A stretch of 64,000 nucleotides of DNA from Cricetomys ansorgei (taxonomy: Eukaryota; Chordata; Mammalia; Rodentia; Nesomyidae): assembly GCA_026225945.1 (NCBI GenBank), contig JAMJFZ010001871.1, positions 653,001 through 717,000 on the forward strand. Reading direction: 5' to 3'. Position 1 is the stretch's first letter. Each line of letters starts with the position of its first letter. The notes beneath the pieces were generated by a model that was given only the letters and a program-made list of their open reading frames with translations, did not search any database and had not been told where the DNA came from. The position numbers and the translations under genes are program-made. This document shows positions 37,380-49,072 of this stretch, piece by piece.

Positions 37380-37726
37380 TTTCAGCATATTTATAAAATC
37401 TCTTTTTGCATCATTAGAAAAATAGCAATTAAGCAAAAAGCCACTGATTTAAATAAGAGAACATCCCCACAAAGGAAGTATCAGAGAGGTTTTGCCTGAG
37501 GCAATGCCATTTTTCTGCCATTCTCAAATTTGTTTAGCAAACATATTTAGAAATGCTAAAACTACTGATGTGATGGCTAATTGAGAAAAGTCTCAGGAGA
37601 TCTATTAAACTGAAAAGAAAGAAAAAAAAAGAATAATGGTCTATTTTAATGACATCAACAACAAATGGCTTCAAAGTCATGAGATATTCTCCTTATGTTG
37701 CAAAGGAAAAAAAAATCTCATGAATC

Positions 37727-37757
<31 letters not shown>

Positions 37758-37918
37758 CCCCCTCCCCCCTTCTCTCTTTCAACACACACTCACACACACA
37801 AGCAAACTGGCACAAGTTTAGTATATTTCTGGACCCCAGCAACCTGCTGTGCCATTGCTAGAAATAGCACACAGTATCAAGCAGTTTCAGGCTTGCTAAA
37901 AGATATCATATGCTCATA
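37380..37918. other. No recognised feature apart from a CT array
   Basis: CT/C-rich array at 37727-37800 followed by CA steps. Nothing else I can name. Confidence 0.5.
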
Positions 37919-38096
37919 ATTTCTACAATAAAACACTGTAGAAGGAATGGCACACTCAAAATTTTAATATTGATTTTTCTTTACAAAATTATGTAAATGA
38001 ATGATCAGCATGCTCACATCTTTTCAGATGAGAAACCTGAGGTTCTGAGAATTCTCCTGGCTCTTTCACTGTGGCACAGTTGCTCATCAGCACAGC
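37919..38096 (+). repeat. Homologous segment, copy 1
   Basis: This segment and 40178-40336 share long blocks in order: catgctcacatcttttc, a middle ggttctgagaattctc versus agttcagggaattctc, then cactgtggcacagttgctc. By eye they are about three-quarters identical. A central stretch (cagatgagaaacctgagg) resembles an antisense MIR, but the shared part extends beyond it. It could be a local duplication or an unnamed dispersed repeat. Confidence 0.7.
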
Positions 38097-39744
38097 CAGC
38101 AGTCAAGTAGCCAGATCTGCTAATCACAGCCATCCTTTTTATGTTTTCAATTCTCTGCCATACAAACTCTGACTGTGGGAAGCTATTAATGCTGCTTCCC
38201 CTGAACAAACAGAGTGAATGCTCGTGCTGCGTAGATTCACTGTGTAAGCCCCCTACCATATCTTTGACTCGGAGTCCAGAGACACAACGGGGGAATTCCC
38301 CAAGTCAGCCTTTCTGTCCAGCAGAGATTTTTCGGGGCTCACATTCTGTTCATCCAGAGATGGCATTTCTCACCAAATTTGCTGACTGTTCTAAGGCGAG
38401 ACATTTAACAAGGAGATAATATCCCCATAGGTGAAAATCATAAAATGAAGTGCCCCAAGGTACATGCACTTTTATTAGATTAAATTTAAAACAAAAACCA
38501 TCTTCTGTAATCCAGCCAGTAAGGAAAGGAGCTAGCAGGCCAGGAAAGTGCTAAACAAATATTTTCTCTAGGAGAGGAAATTTTATAGGTTCTATAATGT
38601 TCACAGCATTAATAAATGTTTATTGTACAAATTTGCATAACGCAAAACACAAAAGCTCATCCAATACACTAGCTAGAAGTGGTCACAGTTTTAATTTATC
38701 AAAAATCTGCCAACAGCAGGAAAACTGAAATCAAGTTTTAAATAACATTTCATAGGTTTTTTGATTTGTTAAGACAAATTGAAAATGTTTTCCTTCCAGT
38801 AGATATTTTTAGGCATTATGTCTAATATTTGCCTATCAATATGCTGTATTATTTCTGGTCGTTCAATTTAGCTAATTCAATTCCTCACCCAGTAGCCATC
38901 TGGGTTTTTCTCTGCTATTTCATTAAATTTGTCTTGTGCTGAACAGTTTTCTATATAAACATTAGAAGAGAAAATATTTGTCCAAATTTGTTTAAGGAGT
39001 TTGGGGGATGATAATTTATGGTTCAGGTTATCAGATCTTAAAATTACTATGTGTGAGAGCCCTTCATCCACAGCCTGTCAAACAGATGGCATTATCACTG
39101 AACACATGTCGTTTTTGGAAAGGACACAGTTAAAAACGCTACTTACTGATGTAAGCCTTTCTATCTATTTGATAGTAACGTTCATTATATATAAATTTGA
39201 GTGAATACAAATTTACATGCATTTTTATTGGCCATGTTTTACTTTTTCTTCGGGAATTTAACTTTTTCCATTTTTTTCCCTCTATTCGGGATGTGCTATC
39301 TTTTTACACTGGTTTCATAAATTCCATGTATTCAGGTTTGCTATGAAAATACATAGAAATATTTTCTCTAGTTGTTTATTCCCCATTTTATTTGGCCCTT
39401 GACTAAAATTGCATATGGAACAATGTGTGGTTTTCTTGTTTCCTTCAAGAAAAACTTTCTTTACTGTGTGACACACGTACACATGAATACGTGTGTCGGG
39501 AGAGGCGGAAAAATCAAAATACATTAATGGTGATTTGAACAATATTTGGTACTTATTTTAGAATCCAGTCTTTTTTGCAATGTATAAAATGGGAAATCTG
39601 ATTTTTTTTTGTTCAAACATTTTATTTGTAACTGTGAGGATCTACTACGCATAGCATCTATGAAATACCATGTTTGTTAGGTAAAGTTTGAAGATATTTT
39701 TCCTAGTGCACTTGTCTGACTCTCTATTGTTCAGACATGTAAAA
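38097..39744. other. Unique-looking sequence
   Basis: I recognise no repeat. The stretch 38790-39190 is not repeat-like and retains a few CpGs and TAATT motifs; see findings. Confidence 0.5.
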
Positions 39745-39885
39745 TTTCCAGGCATGGCCATACCCTTATGCGATCCCGTAACTATGGATACTGCCACAGG
39801 GTCACTAGTTTAGGGACTGCATGGGCAACATGCCAGCTTCCAGTCTAGGTTGTATAGAGAGATATTATCTCAAACCAACCCAAAT
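39745..39885 (+). mobile_element. B1/B4-like SINE, diverged
   Basis: ccaggcatggccataccc, aggttgtatagagagatatt and an A-rich end fit the 7SL-derived SINE pattern with many substitutions. Confidence 0.6.
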
Positions 39886-40177
39886 AAAAAAAATTCTAAA
39901 TTTATGTTGATTGTTCCATAACACTTTGAATTATCTGTCAAACCAAACAACTGGTCTTCATTATTTCAATAATATCTCAACTGAACTTTTCAAATGCAAC
40001 TATATAAAAACTGAATCTGTTTTAAAATTATACTTGAAATTTTTATTATTATATTTATTATATTTTTATTAATATATATAAATTTGTAGATTACTTGAAA
40101 TTATTTATCATTTTTAAACACTTCATCTTTCTATCTAGACAATATAATAATATATAAATGATGTCACACTGTCAGTA

Positions 40178-40336
40178 TTTCAATAATAAAACATCCTGAG
40201 ACACTCAAGATTTTAATTGTAATTTCTACAGAATTATACGAACTGATGATCAACATGCTCACATCTTTTCTGATGAAAAGACAGAAGTTCAGGGAATTCT
40301 CTTGGTTTATCCACTGTGGCACAGTTGCTCCTGAAT
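40178..40336 (+). repeat. Homologous segment, copy 2
   Basis: Matches 37919-38096 in the same orientation, about 2.24 kb away. Compared with copy 1, the poorly matched part is a short gap near the start. Confidence 0.7.
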
Positions 40337-40867
40337 ACAAGTAAATAAATATAATGTTGTCCTTTAATTTGTGAATATTCATAATGGAAAAATGCAGAAG
40401 AAAAACACTGACAAAAATATACAAAATCAGACTCCAAATGCCTTTTGTAGGTTAGAATCTGAGCAGCTTGGGTAGTGACCGTCACTAGAATGGTTTCTTG
40501 GTTTCCCTGCCTCTTCCGAATGATAGTAAGCACAGGTAAACATAACTGTTTCTCATCAGGTTTAAAACTTTGATGTCAAGGAATCAGCATAATATTTGCT
40601 TCTCCCTTCTAAAACAAAAGACTTTGTAGTCCTGGAAATGATGGAAGTCCAGTTGGTGCATGATGGTTGCTGTCTTTAATAAATACTTGTGGCTTGTGTC
40701 AGTACCCTGCACATACTGGATTTTGAGTATGATCTATCACTTGTTTCCTTCTCCCATTTCTTATTTGTTTAATGATATTACCTCAATTAAAATGTATGAC
40801 TTTTATGTAACATTAGGATTTAGTGAATGATTAAAGGAGTGTTGTAAGACTTGTCACAATTCAAATG

Positions 40868-40945
40868 ACTTTTCAGCTTTTTGAAATATAATCAACATGC
40901 AATAAATTGCATATTTCAAGCATAGAATTTGTTAAGTTTAAGAAT
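40868..40945 (-). mobile_element. Old L1M 3' end fragment
   Basis: tttgaaatataatcaacatg and caataaattgcatatttc match the antisense start of an L1M 3' UTR. Confidence 0.55.
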
Positions 40946-40949
40946 TCAT

Positions 40950-41240
40950 ATACATTGCATATAAATGTTTATAGCAATGTTTTTCATAACAGGCAAAAAT
41001 GTTGAAAAAGATGTCCACCCATAGGTGGCCACATAAATTTATATGGTGCACCAATTTAGTACTCAGTCATTAAATTATAAAGAGATGAACAATGAAATTT
41101 GTATGCTAAGTGAAAGAAGCCAAACACAAAAAGGTCACCTAATATATAATTCCATTTATATGAAATGGCTGAACAGGCAGATTCATAGAGAGGGGAAGTA
41201 GATTGGGCATTACTAGATAAAAATGTTGGAAAAACTACTT
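40950..41240 (+). mobile_element. Old L1M 3' fragment, opposite orientation
   Basis: tttatagcaatgtttttc, gctaagtgaaagaagccaaa and ataattccatttatatgaaa follow the sense end of L1M ORF2 and its 3' UTR. Together with the antisense piece to its left, it suggests two adjacent old insertions. Confidence 0.65.
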
Positions 41241-41675
41241 GTGGGTTTGGAGAACTTTAAAAAATAATGAAATATGCATAAGTACAAAGTATTTTATGTC
41301 CTTTTGTAATGTTTCTCCTTCTTTATTACTGATTATCACTGGTCTATATTTTGACATCATAGGGAGTTGACATATTTGTAGAATATTTTTTAAATGAAAC
41401 AATACATGTACTGTTGTAGGACAGTCAAAATACATATCTAAACTCTTAAATGCATGTATCTATGGATCATTATATGTACATATGATTATAATATCAAGGA
41501 GTAAAAGAGTAAGGTCCTTTAGGGCACTGCATTTAATTTTCAAAGACACTGATGAGTTACACATGCATGTGATATATATACAATCTGTCACCAAAATACA
41601 TATTCTACAAGATTTATTAACAAAAAACAAATTGAGAAAGACAGACAGTTCACATATCTAATTGCCCCACAGTTA

Positions 41676-41709
<34 letters not shown>

Positions 41710-42800
41710 TTAAACTTTGTTCTTATTTCATCATATGATTTTAGAAAATGAGCATTGTTGCATTTTTGAGTGTTTAGCATTTTTAATATTTTGTACATCA
41801 TAATTCTATAGTTTTCCCCTGTTGCTTTGAGGGGTATCTTTAATATCTTCTATTCTTTTAGGCTTTTGCTCTAGTAATGCTGAAGAATTACTGATTTTAT
41901 TGTTTTTTAATTTTATAACCTCATTTCCAGGTCAGTATTGATTCACTAATATTCCTCTTTACTGTAGATTTTGTTTTACTATTTATTTATATATGATTGT
42001 TCATGTTCTTTGGATATTACACATTCTGCATTTTACTTCATTTGATGTTGGAATCAATATTTTTGCATTCCTGAGTTTTATTGTTTACAGTGTGGCATTT
42101 TCTATTCTTTTTTTAATAGTTCTCAAGTAGTATCAGAAAACCATGTGTGTAGAGCTGATTTTATCTCACTTGTAGACAGGTTTGTCTGAATGCCCAGTGG
42201 CACCCAGTGAATTATGAGTTTTTCCTCTTCCTTTTTAGGAAAAGAACCAAATGAAGCTTTAGGAGATCCCATGATACCATTTCTTACCTTCTTCTTCAGT
42301 GCCTCTGTTTCAGGGTAGGGGAAATGTTCTCATATGCATGCCCTGACCATTATTCCAGTGCATACCAGAATATCTAGGGGGTTGCCCTGGTGATTCTCTG
42401 AATTCTTTGTCTCCCCAATCTTCTCTCTGATATGTTTTTGCTGATTGAAGAGACAAATTTACATTTCAAGTCTATCAATATTAGATGTTGAAACTTACCT
42501 TTGCTGGGGACAATACTTACTAATATATTTAATATCAAAAAGACAAACATTTGGAAAACTGAGCACTGAAAAATTAAACTTGGTAAACAATGTACACTAG
42601 AGAATGCTCAAAACAAAGCAAAGTCTACTGAAAACAATTTGCAGACTCATAACACAATCCTGTTGAAAATCATAGGGATTTGAAGAGTATTTATGAGTCA
42701 GATATTAAATAGGAGTGTGCATGTTTTATTTTCTTTTAATATAACTCTGTATAAGGTGTATTCAAAATGAAAGAGTATTAGATATGAGTATTTGAGTTTT
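41241..42800. other. AT-rich sequence with a TG array
   Basis: A pure TG run lies at 41677-41707. The remainder, about 1.1 kb of T-rich sequence, I could not name. Confidence 0.5.
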
Positions 42801-42963
42801 GCCAAGTTCTGTGCTGTACACTGTTAATCGCAGCACTCAAGAGGCAGAATCAGGTGGATCTCTATGAGGTCAAGGTGAACCAGGTCTACATAATGAGTTC
42901 CAAGCCAGCCACGGCTACACAGTAAGACCTTCTTTGAAAATCAAAAAGACAACCAATCAAAAA
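42801..42963 (+). mobile_element. B1 SINE
   Basis: gccaagttctgtgctgtaca, taatcgcagcactcaagagg and gagttccaagccagccacgg are the sense B1 core, ending in an A-rich tail. Flanks tttgagtttt (42791-42800) and atttgaagagttt (42964-42976) could be its target-site duplication. Confidence 0.85.
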
Positions 42964-43596
42964 ATTTGAAGAGTTTAGAATGAGGATGTTTAAGCTGCTT
43001 TTCATTTAGCATTGTGTGAATCATGTGGGTTCAGTAATAATTACAAAGATAAAGAAAATTTTAGTAACCCAGACTTTAAAAATTTTGTCTAAATCAGTTT
43101 TATTTTAAATAGCTATATGAATGACTGGAAATTATATTTTCCTTGAAACAATAATAACATGATGAACAATAGGTTATGAAAGCATAAATTAGGTTATATT
43201 CTTTTAAAACAAATATTCTGTCAAGACATAAATCAAATTAGTATTAATACTTTTATCCATCAATTTCCAGTCTGCACATATTTCCTGGGAAAAATAAACT
43301 AAAAGGAACAAGGACTTTTATGACATACATTATGTTTATTATTAATGTATTGCTTTATAATTTCAAAAATCAAAGATTTTTCCCCAAGAAATGCCACAAG
43401 TTAAATTAGTTAACTTCTTTAACCATTTGAGACTTGTATAATTACTGAAATGTTTATGAAATAATAACTTTCAAAATGTTGGTGAGGTAATACTAAATCA
43501 GTTCAGAATATTGTCTAATATATTATGTTAATTATATTACATTTATTTATTTATTTGTGTGCATGTGTGAAAGAGGGAAAGATGGATAGTTGGGTA
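42964..43596. other. AT-rich sequence without a recognised feature
   Basis: No gene or nameable repeat seen. ATTT repeats lie at about 43540-43556. Confidence 0.5.
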
Positions 43597-43652
43597 ATAG
43601 ATATATAGACAGATAGGTAGATAGATTAAAAGATAGATATATAGATAGATAG

Positions 43653-43693
<41 letters not shown>

Positions 43694-43703
43694 TAGAGAG
43701 AGA
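43597..43703. repeat. GATA microsatellite
   Basis: GATA copies with interruptions, pure from about 43655 to 43692. Its translation gives Tyr-Leu-Ser-Ile runs that make spurious long frames. Confidence 0.95.
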
Positions 43704-43785
43704 TGTATAATGATACTATGAGCTGCCCAGTACATGTGTTTAGGTCAGAAGACAACTTGAACAACTTGGGGAAGTCTTTAGTTGT
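43704..43785 (-). mobile_element. B2/B3-superfamily SINE fragment
   Basis: gtgtttaggtcagaagacaa resembles the reverse of the SINE body just inside its tail. The head half is missing next to it; related-looking sequence appears at about 45447-45525 beyond the LTR-like unit. Confidence 0.45.
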
Positions 43786-43789
43786 TAGA

Positions 43790-44140
43790 CTGCTGTAGTG
43801 TCTCAGCAAAGAAGGACAATGAGGCATTCTCATAGATGTATACTCTGTCAGACCTCAGCAGAGGGAACCACTGTCACGGCAAGTGCCATACCTGACAGTG
43901 AAAACTCAATTGTCTAAGTGCAGGTATTTTTATTGATTCAGAACTCCTCAGGTATTCTGAGAGCATGTCCAGAGAGCATGTGCTAATCAGATTGCATGTG
44001 AAATCAAACATTCCCCACATAAATCCAACACTGACAGACAATATAAAATGCCAAGAATTACACAGCCTCGCATCCAACAATGCATAAGAAAATTATTTTA
44101 TATATAACTAAAAATAGACTTCTACAATAATATAATTCCT
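43790..44140. mobile_element. Direct repeat A, LTR-like, left copy
   Basis: About 350 bp, matched in order by 45110-45452: ctcagcaaagaag, gaggcattctcatagatgta, cccacataaatccaacac, acaatataaaatgccaag and ctaaaaatagacttctac. I estimate about 80% identity. Two direct copies enclosing about 1 kb suggest the LTRs of an old retroviral element. No coding frame remains. Confidence 0.6.
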
Positions 44141-45109
44141 CTTTTCTGTATAAGCCAATCAAAAAATTGCTTTTATCTCTATAACACAATTTAACACTAC
44201 ACTAGAAAAACCATTTAAAAGAAGAACAATAACAAGGGTTGCTAATGAGCAGGACCAAGTAAACCCAAACATCTATCAAGCTTTTCACAATGTCTTTGGA
44301 TAGCAGAAAAACATTATCAATGTCCAATTATCTGGAATTCACTCACAATCTTCTGGGATCTTCCAACAGGCTTGGATCTGGCTCTGCCCTCTGCAGCACA
44401 CACAGCTTGTCATCCAAGCTCCAGTTTGCTTCACTCTACTACTGCTGCTGTTCTTGGTAGTCACCTCATGGTACTGGCATTTTCAGAAGGCTGGGATCTT
44501 CTGCTACAACTGGGCTGGACTTTCACCAATAGCCTCTCCTGGGCTTTCCTCATGATGCCAAGACTCAGCTTCTCTGTATGATCCCTTCAATCTTAGCCTT
44601 CAACTGCTATTGAGGCGGCACCTTCACGAATGGCCTCTCCTGACCTCTCATAGTGCCAAGCCTCAGTTGCTCTCCATGACGCCTTCATGCCTTCAAAACC
44701 AACACCACCTGTGTGACTCTTCCAGTACCAAGTTTGGCTGCCAGCAGGAAAAACAACCTTGGCCAGTTCTGGAAGACATTTCCTGTGTGCCGACCCTGAG
44801 GAAACACTTTCCAGGTTTTAAATTAGAGTCTGCTTTGCTGGAAAAATAACTGGTCACATTGTCAGCAGGAAGGGATCCCTCATGGGATAGAGTTCTCATC
44901 ACCATAGCAGATGTGCCTTGTCAGAACTGCCTCACCTCAACAGTATCTGGACAGGTTTGCAGAAAACAAAACAAAATGAAACGAAACAAAACAAAACAAA
45001 ACAGACTCTTCAGGGTCTGGAGTTTCTTTTTCTTTTTCCCTGTCACCACATTGGATATGCTGGTGTGATTTCAGGCCCCACATTGTAGGTATCATTTGTA
45101 GCTGTACAC
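44141..45109. mobile_element. Sequence between the direct repeats
   Basis: Includes blocks such as ggtactggcattttcag and tgccaagcctcagttgctc that I recognise as recurring in murine genomes, though I cannot name the family. No gag, pol or env frame is visible and no primer-binding site is clear. Short frames here are not genes. Confidence 0.5.
44963..45003. repeat. AAAAC microsatellite
   Basis: AAAAC copies with minor variants. Confidence 0.9.
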
Positions 45110-45452
45110 CTACTGTGGTAGCTCAGCAAAGAAGACTAAGAGGCATTTTCATAGATGTAAACCCTGCCAGATCTCAGCATAGGGAATCACTATCATGGCC
45201 ACAGCTGTCCTGGACAGTGGAACTCCAAACATCTGACCTCAAGTTTGTTTGTTTTTTTAATTGATTCGGAACTCTTCAGATGTTCTACTGATAGCACGTA
45301 CAGATCATTAGCAATCAAACATCCCCCACATAAATCCAACACCTGCAGACAATACAAAATGCCAAGACCTAGGCAGACCCTTACCCGACAGTACACAAAA
45401 CAATTATTTTAAACACAACTAAAAACAAACTTCTACAAAAGAAATCCATTCC
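45110..45452. mobile_element. Direct repeat A, LTR-like, right copy
   Basis: Partner of 43790-44140, start-to-start distance about 1.32 kb. The T-rich stretch at 45246-45262 is a local difference. Confidence 0.6.
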
Positions 45453-45639
45453 CTTCTTCTATGTGGACTTTCAGCTTGTCAGGCTTATCCACCAATCCAA
45501 CTGGCTAAGCCCTTACCTACTATAATTCTTCATAAGGAAACACACATAAAATGAGCCAGCAAGCAAACATTAAATACACACATACTCACATATCTTTCAA
45601 GATGCAACGATAGAAGAAAAGCAGAGTTACAGAGTGTGG

Positions 45640-45860
45640 CATAGATTCTCAGTGTGTCAACATATCCTGTCTGTGACTCACCGTGTTAAAGTCAACTGAC
45701 CTAAGTAAGCTGTGTAATACCCATACTTCTTCAACTTCCTTAACATTGAAAACTAATAATAGAATCAGTATTACTTCATCAAATTGCTAGTTTAATAAAT
45801 GAACTCTCACATATCACACACTAAGCATCTGTGACATTGCCTGGGACAAATTCACATCTC
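45640..45860 (+). mobile_element. MIR-like SINE fragment
   Basis: taagctgtgtaatacc, cttcttcaacttccttaaca and catctgtgacattgcctggg are in the order of the MIR 3' half. Highly diverged. Confidence 0.45.
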
Positions 45861-48639
45861 TTTAAATAGTAGCTATTTAATCAGATAATGGGTGATCTAC
45901 CCTGATGTGTTGAGTTTGAAATAATTTTTACCATATTTTGGAGATGGAAGCTCCAAAAATAAGTAGCTGAGACTCACTTGTCATATTATTTTTTTCATTT
46001 CATTTTCTATTTTCAAATCATGGGCATGAAAATGCAGGTAGGAAATTTTACTTTCCAAATTTAGCTCAATAGTATGAAAGACTTAGGAATTTCATGCTCA
46101 GCTTGGTAGAATTTTGGGAAATTTCCTTTCATCTCATGTGGCGTATTTTCTTCCCCCATCAGCAGCTGCTGCTTTACTAGACAAAAAAGAAGCAGATTTT
46201 AAGGATTTTCTGTGTCAGTTACTTATTTTACGGTTTACGAACATCAAAACCCTATTTAAGTGTTAGGAAATCAAATTCTGACTGATCTGTTTAGTCAAGT
46301 TGGAGGCTGTAATATGTTAAATATTTAATAACTCTAACAGTGACTTTTCCTATACACTGAAAAATAATGTAATCTCCAAATAACTCTTCCCTTTGAATCC
46401 TAAAACAAGATGCATGGGTTTGCAACTTTAGTGGCAAGGAGGCTGCAACTTTTGAAATAGTTATGTGTAGATACTTTATTGTGACAGATAGAAGATATTC
46501 CTTCAAATGGCTGAGGAATCAGGCTAGCATACATTTGAGGATCAAACTATATCCATTCTACTTACAAAGCTGATATTGGCTAAATTTTTCCTTACAACTA
46601 TCAACATTTAGATGAAGCATTTCAATATTTAGAAAGGATATTTATATATAAATATTTACAATAAATTCATGTTTTACATATTTACATTATATATAATTTA
46701 AAATACATATTAACAAATATATTACTGTATACTTACTATATTTACATATTTACTAATTTAATATATATACAGTAAACTGAATGATACTATCTCAAACTCT
46801 TCTAAAATAAAAAGTAACGTATCAGTTTAAGTAACATAAATTACAGAATAACTTGACTTCCATGAAATCCACCCAACACCAATAATTTCCTCTCTCAATG
46901 ATTTTAATATCCTGACTTTTAGTTGTAACTATGGTCATTTGATCCTTATGTGGTAACAAGATAAATGTTCAGCATTTTAATGTCAATAAATCACCTGCAA
47001 GTATATTGGACAGAGGCTTATGTTTGTACAGTATCAGAAATCAATTGTATTGGCTTATGCATGACCTTTCTTGGGACACAAGACTTCTACTAAATACTAT
47101 GAGCAAGATTGTAAGGGATATCTGAACACTCTTCAGTGTTCAAACTAGAAGATATCCAGCCTATACAAGCTCTTTAAACAGAAAAAGGATAACATTTGCT
47201 TCCCTATGGAAGTTAGAGTATAGTTAGGAAGAAGCAAATGAAAAAGACTCTTGAAACATTGAAAGGGATCAGTAATAAGTCAAGAAATGGAGGCTTCCAC
47301 TATCTGCATCTATATTATTTCTTTCCACTAAATAAATTGTTATATAGGTAAATAGGATATGCAGATTTAAGTATGGGGCTGAAGCTCTTATCAGAAGAGA
47401 TTCTTTTTATCACTACTTTTAAACATTTCCTTTGGTCTGTTACCATCATGGATCTAATGAGTCTTTAGTGTTATTTGGGTTATTAATAATAGTCTCATTT
47501 TTTAGGTTTTGAAATCAAAACAATCCAAGCAAGCCTAAAGCCCTAAAATATGCATCCTGTATCTCCAATTCCAACTTAATCAATAACTTGAGTGTCTGCA
47601 GTGAGAAAAAGAACTAAAACACTAAAATGGTCTTCTTCAGTCTTCACTTCTTACCTCCTAGTTATGTATCATTAGAGTCACAGAAATTAGAGAAAACACA
47701 TCTCAGTGGTAGAATATTCCTTGGCCACCATGTCCTCTATTAGCCTCGTGGTTGACTGTTCAGAGGTTGTTGTTGTTGTTTTGGTTTTTGAAGATTATAC
47801 ACCAACTTGTGCCACTTTTAACCTAATAGTCTTTCTAAAACTCATTTTGATATTATAGCACATCTATTCACAAGCAATGAATTTATTTCTACCTACTTTA
47901 TGCAGTGGTTCCTTCCCTAGAGGGCAGCTCCTACAACCGTCTTCTCTAAGAAGCAATAGAGGCTGCCTGGTATAAAGCAAGTAGTAAACATCCTCACTCT
48001 AACTAAAGGTCTGGGCTCTCCTCTGCTCTCCAATCTCCTTGCACATCTATTAACTCCAGCTGTGAGCTGAGCTCTGGTTTCTCCAAATGAGAAGCACCTA
48101 CCTTACCAACTCCCTCCCCTCAATGGTTCCAAATTGGAGAGTCCATTCACTATTATCCATTCCTTTAATGTCATAGACGCTCACAGTTGTGCAGTTATAG
48201 AATGGGATGTAATTCCATGAAGATCCCCTCATCTCTAAGACTTTCCTCTGTGAACTCACATTTGGCTCTGAGTGGGAGTGGGTTCCACCACCTTCTTCTC
48301 CTTGAGCGATTCATTCCCCAGATATCTCTTTTACTTTTTCTTTTATACTTTAGACAAATGCCTTGAAAGATATTTTCAAGGATTCTAAAAATTTATTGCT
48401 TTCTAGTCAGTATACCCTGAGTATGTTTAATGTATTCATTTATCAATTAAAAAATATTATTGTTGTCTCTGGCTCAGGATTTAAGAGAAATTATGAAATA
48501 TGAAAAGCTGTTTCACAACAAATAAGTTATATGACACTTATAGCACATGACACTTTATATTCAGTAACACATGAAAAAAAAAACCCACAAGATTTTCTTC
48601 TGTGGGCTTATTCCAAAAGCTGTTTGAAGCTAGAACTAG
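45861..48639. other. AT-rich unique-looking sequence
   Basis: About 2.8 kb without a recognised gene or repeat. 46620-46770 is especially AT-rich, with TATATTTA-type steps. 47880-48320 is less AT-rich but unnamed. Confidence 0.5.
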
Positions 48640-48770
48640 TTTTTTCTATCTTTAGATTAAAAAAAAAATTGAGTCACAGAAGAGTAACTAACTTAAAGAA
48701 GTTATTTTGCTGGGACCAGAGACAAAACCCTGACCTCCTTGCTTCTAAGCCATGCTTTCTTTCATTCAAA
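48640..48770 (-). mobile_element. MIR-like SINE fragment
   Basis: gagtcacagaagagtaacta and gctgggaccagagacaaaac lie in the order of a reversed MIR core. Diverged. Confidence 0.5.
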
Positions 48771-48899
48771 TACTTCCAAAATTTTATGCATGAATTTGTT
48801 GGTAAAGTATAAATGATGCAAAATTTACATGTGTTTTCGTTTCTAAAAACTTGCCTTTTTTTCTACTGTCAGTGACAGTTTTTCTGCTATCACTGCATG

Positions 48900-49072
48900 C
48901 AGTGTGTCATGTGTCTGTGTGTGTCTGTGTGTGTGTGTTCATGTACATGTTTGTGTATTTTTGTGTGCATGGGTGTGGGAGTATGCATGTATGAGTGTGT
49001 ATATATACATGTGTATGTGTATCTATGTATATTTGTGCATGTGTGTGTACTTGTGTATGTGTGTATTTATGC
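48900..49072. repeat. Degenerate TG-rich microsatellite
   Basis: GTGTGT tracts broken by CATG, TATT and ATAC steps over about 170 bases. Confidence 0.88.

Noticed and set aside
43543..43833. Open frame rich in Tyr-Leu-Ser-Ile
   Set aside because: Translation of the GATA microsatellite on the minus strand.
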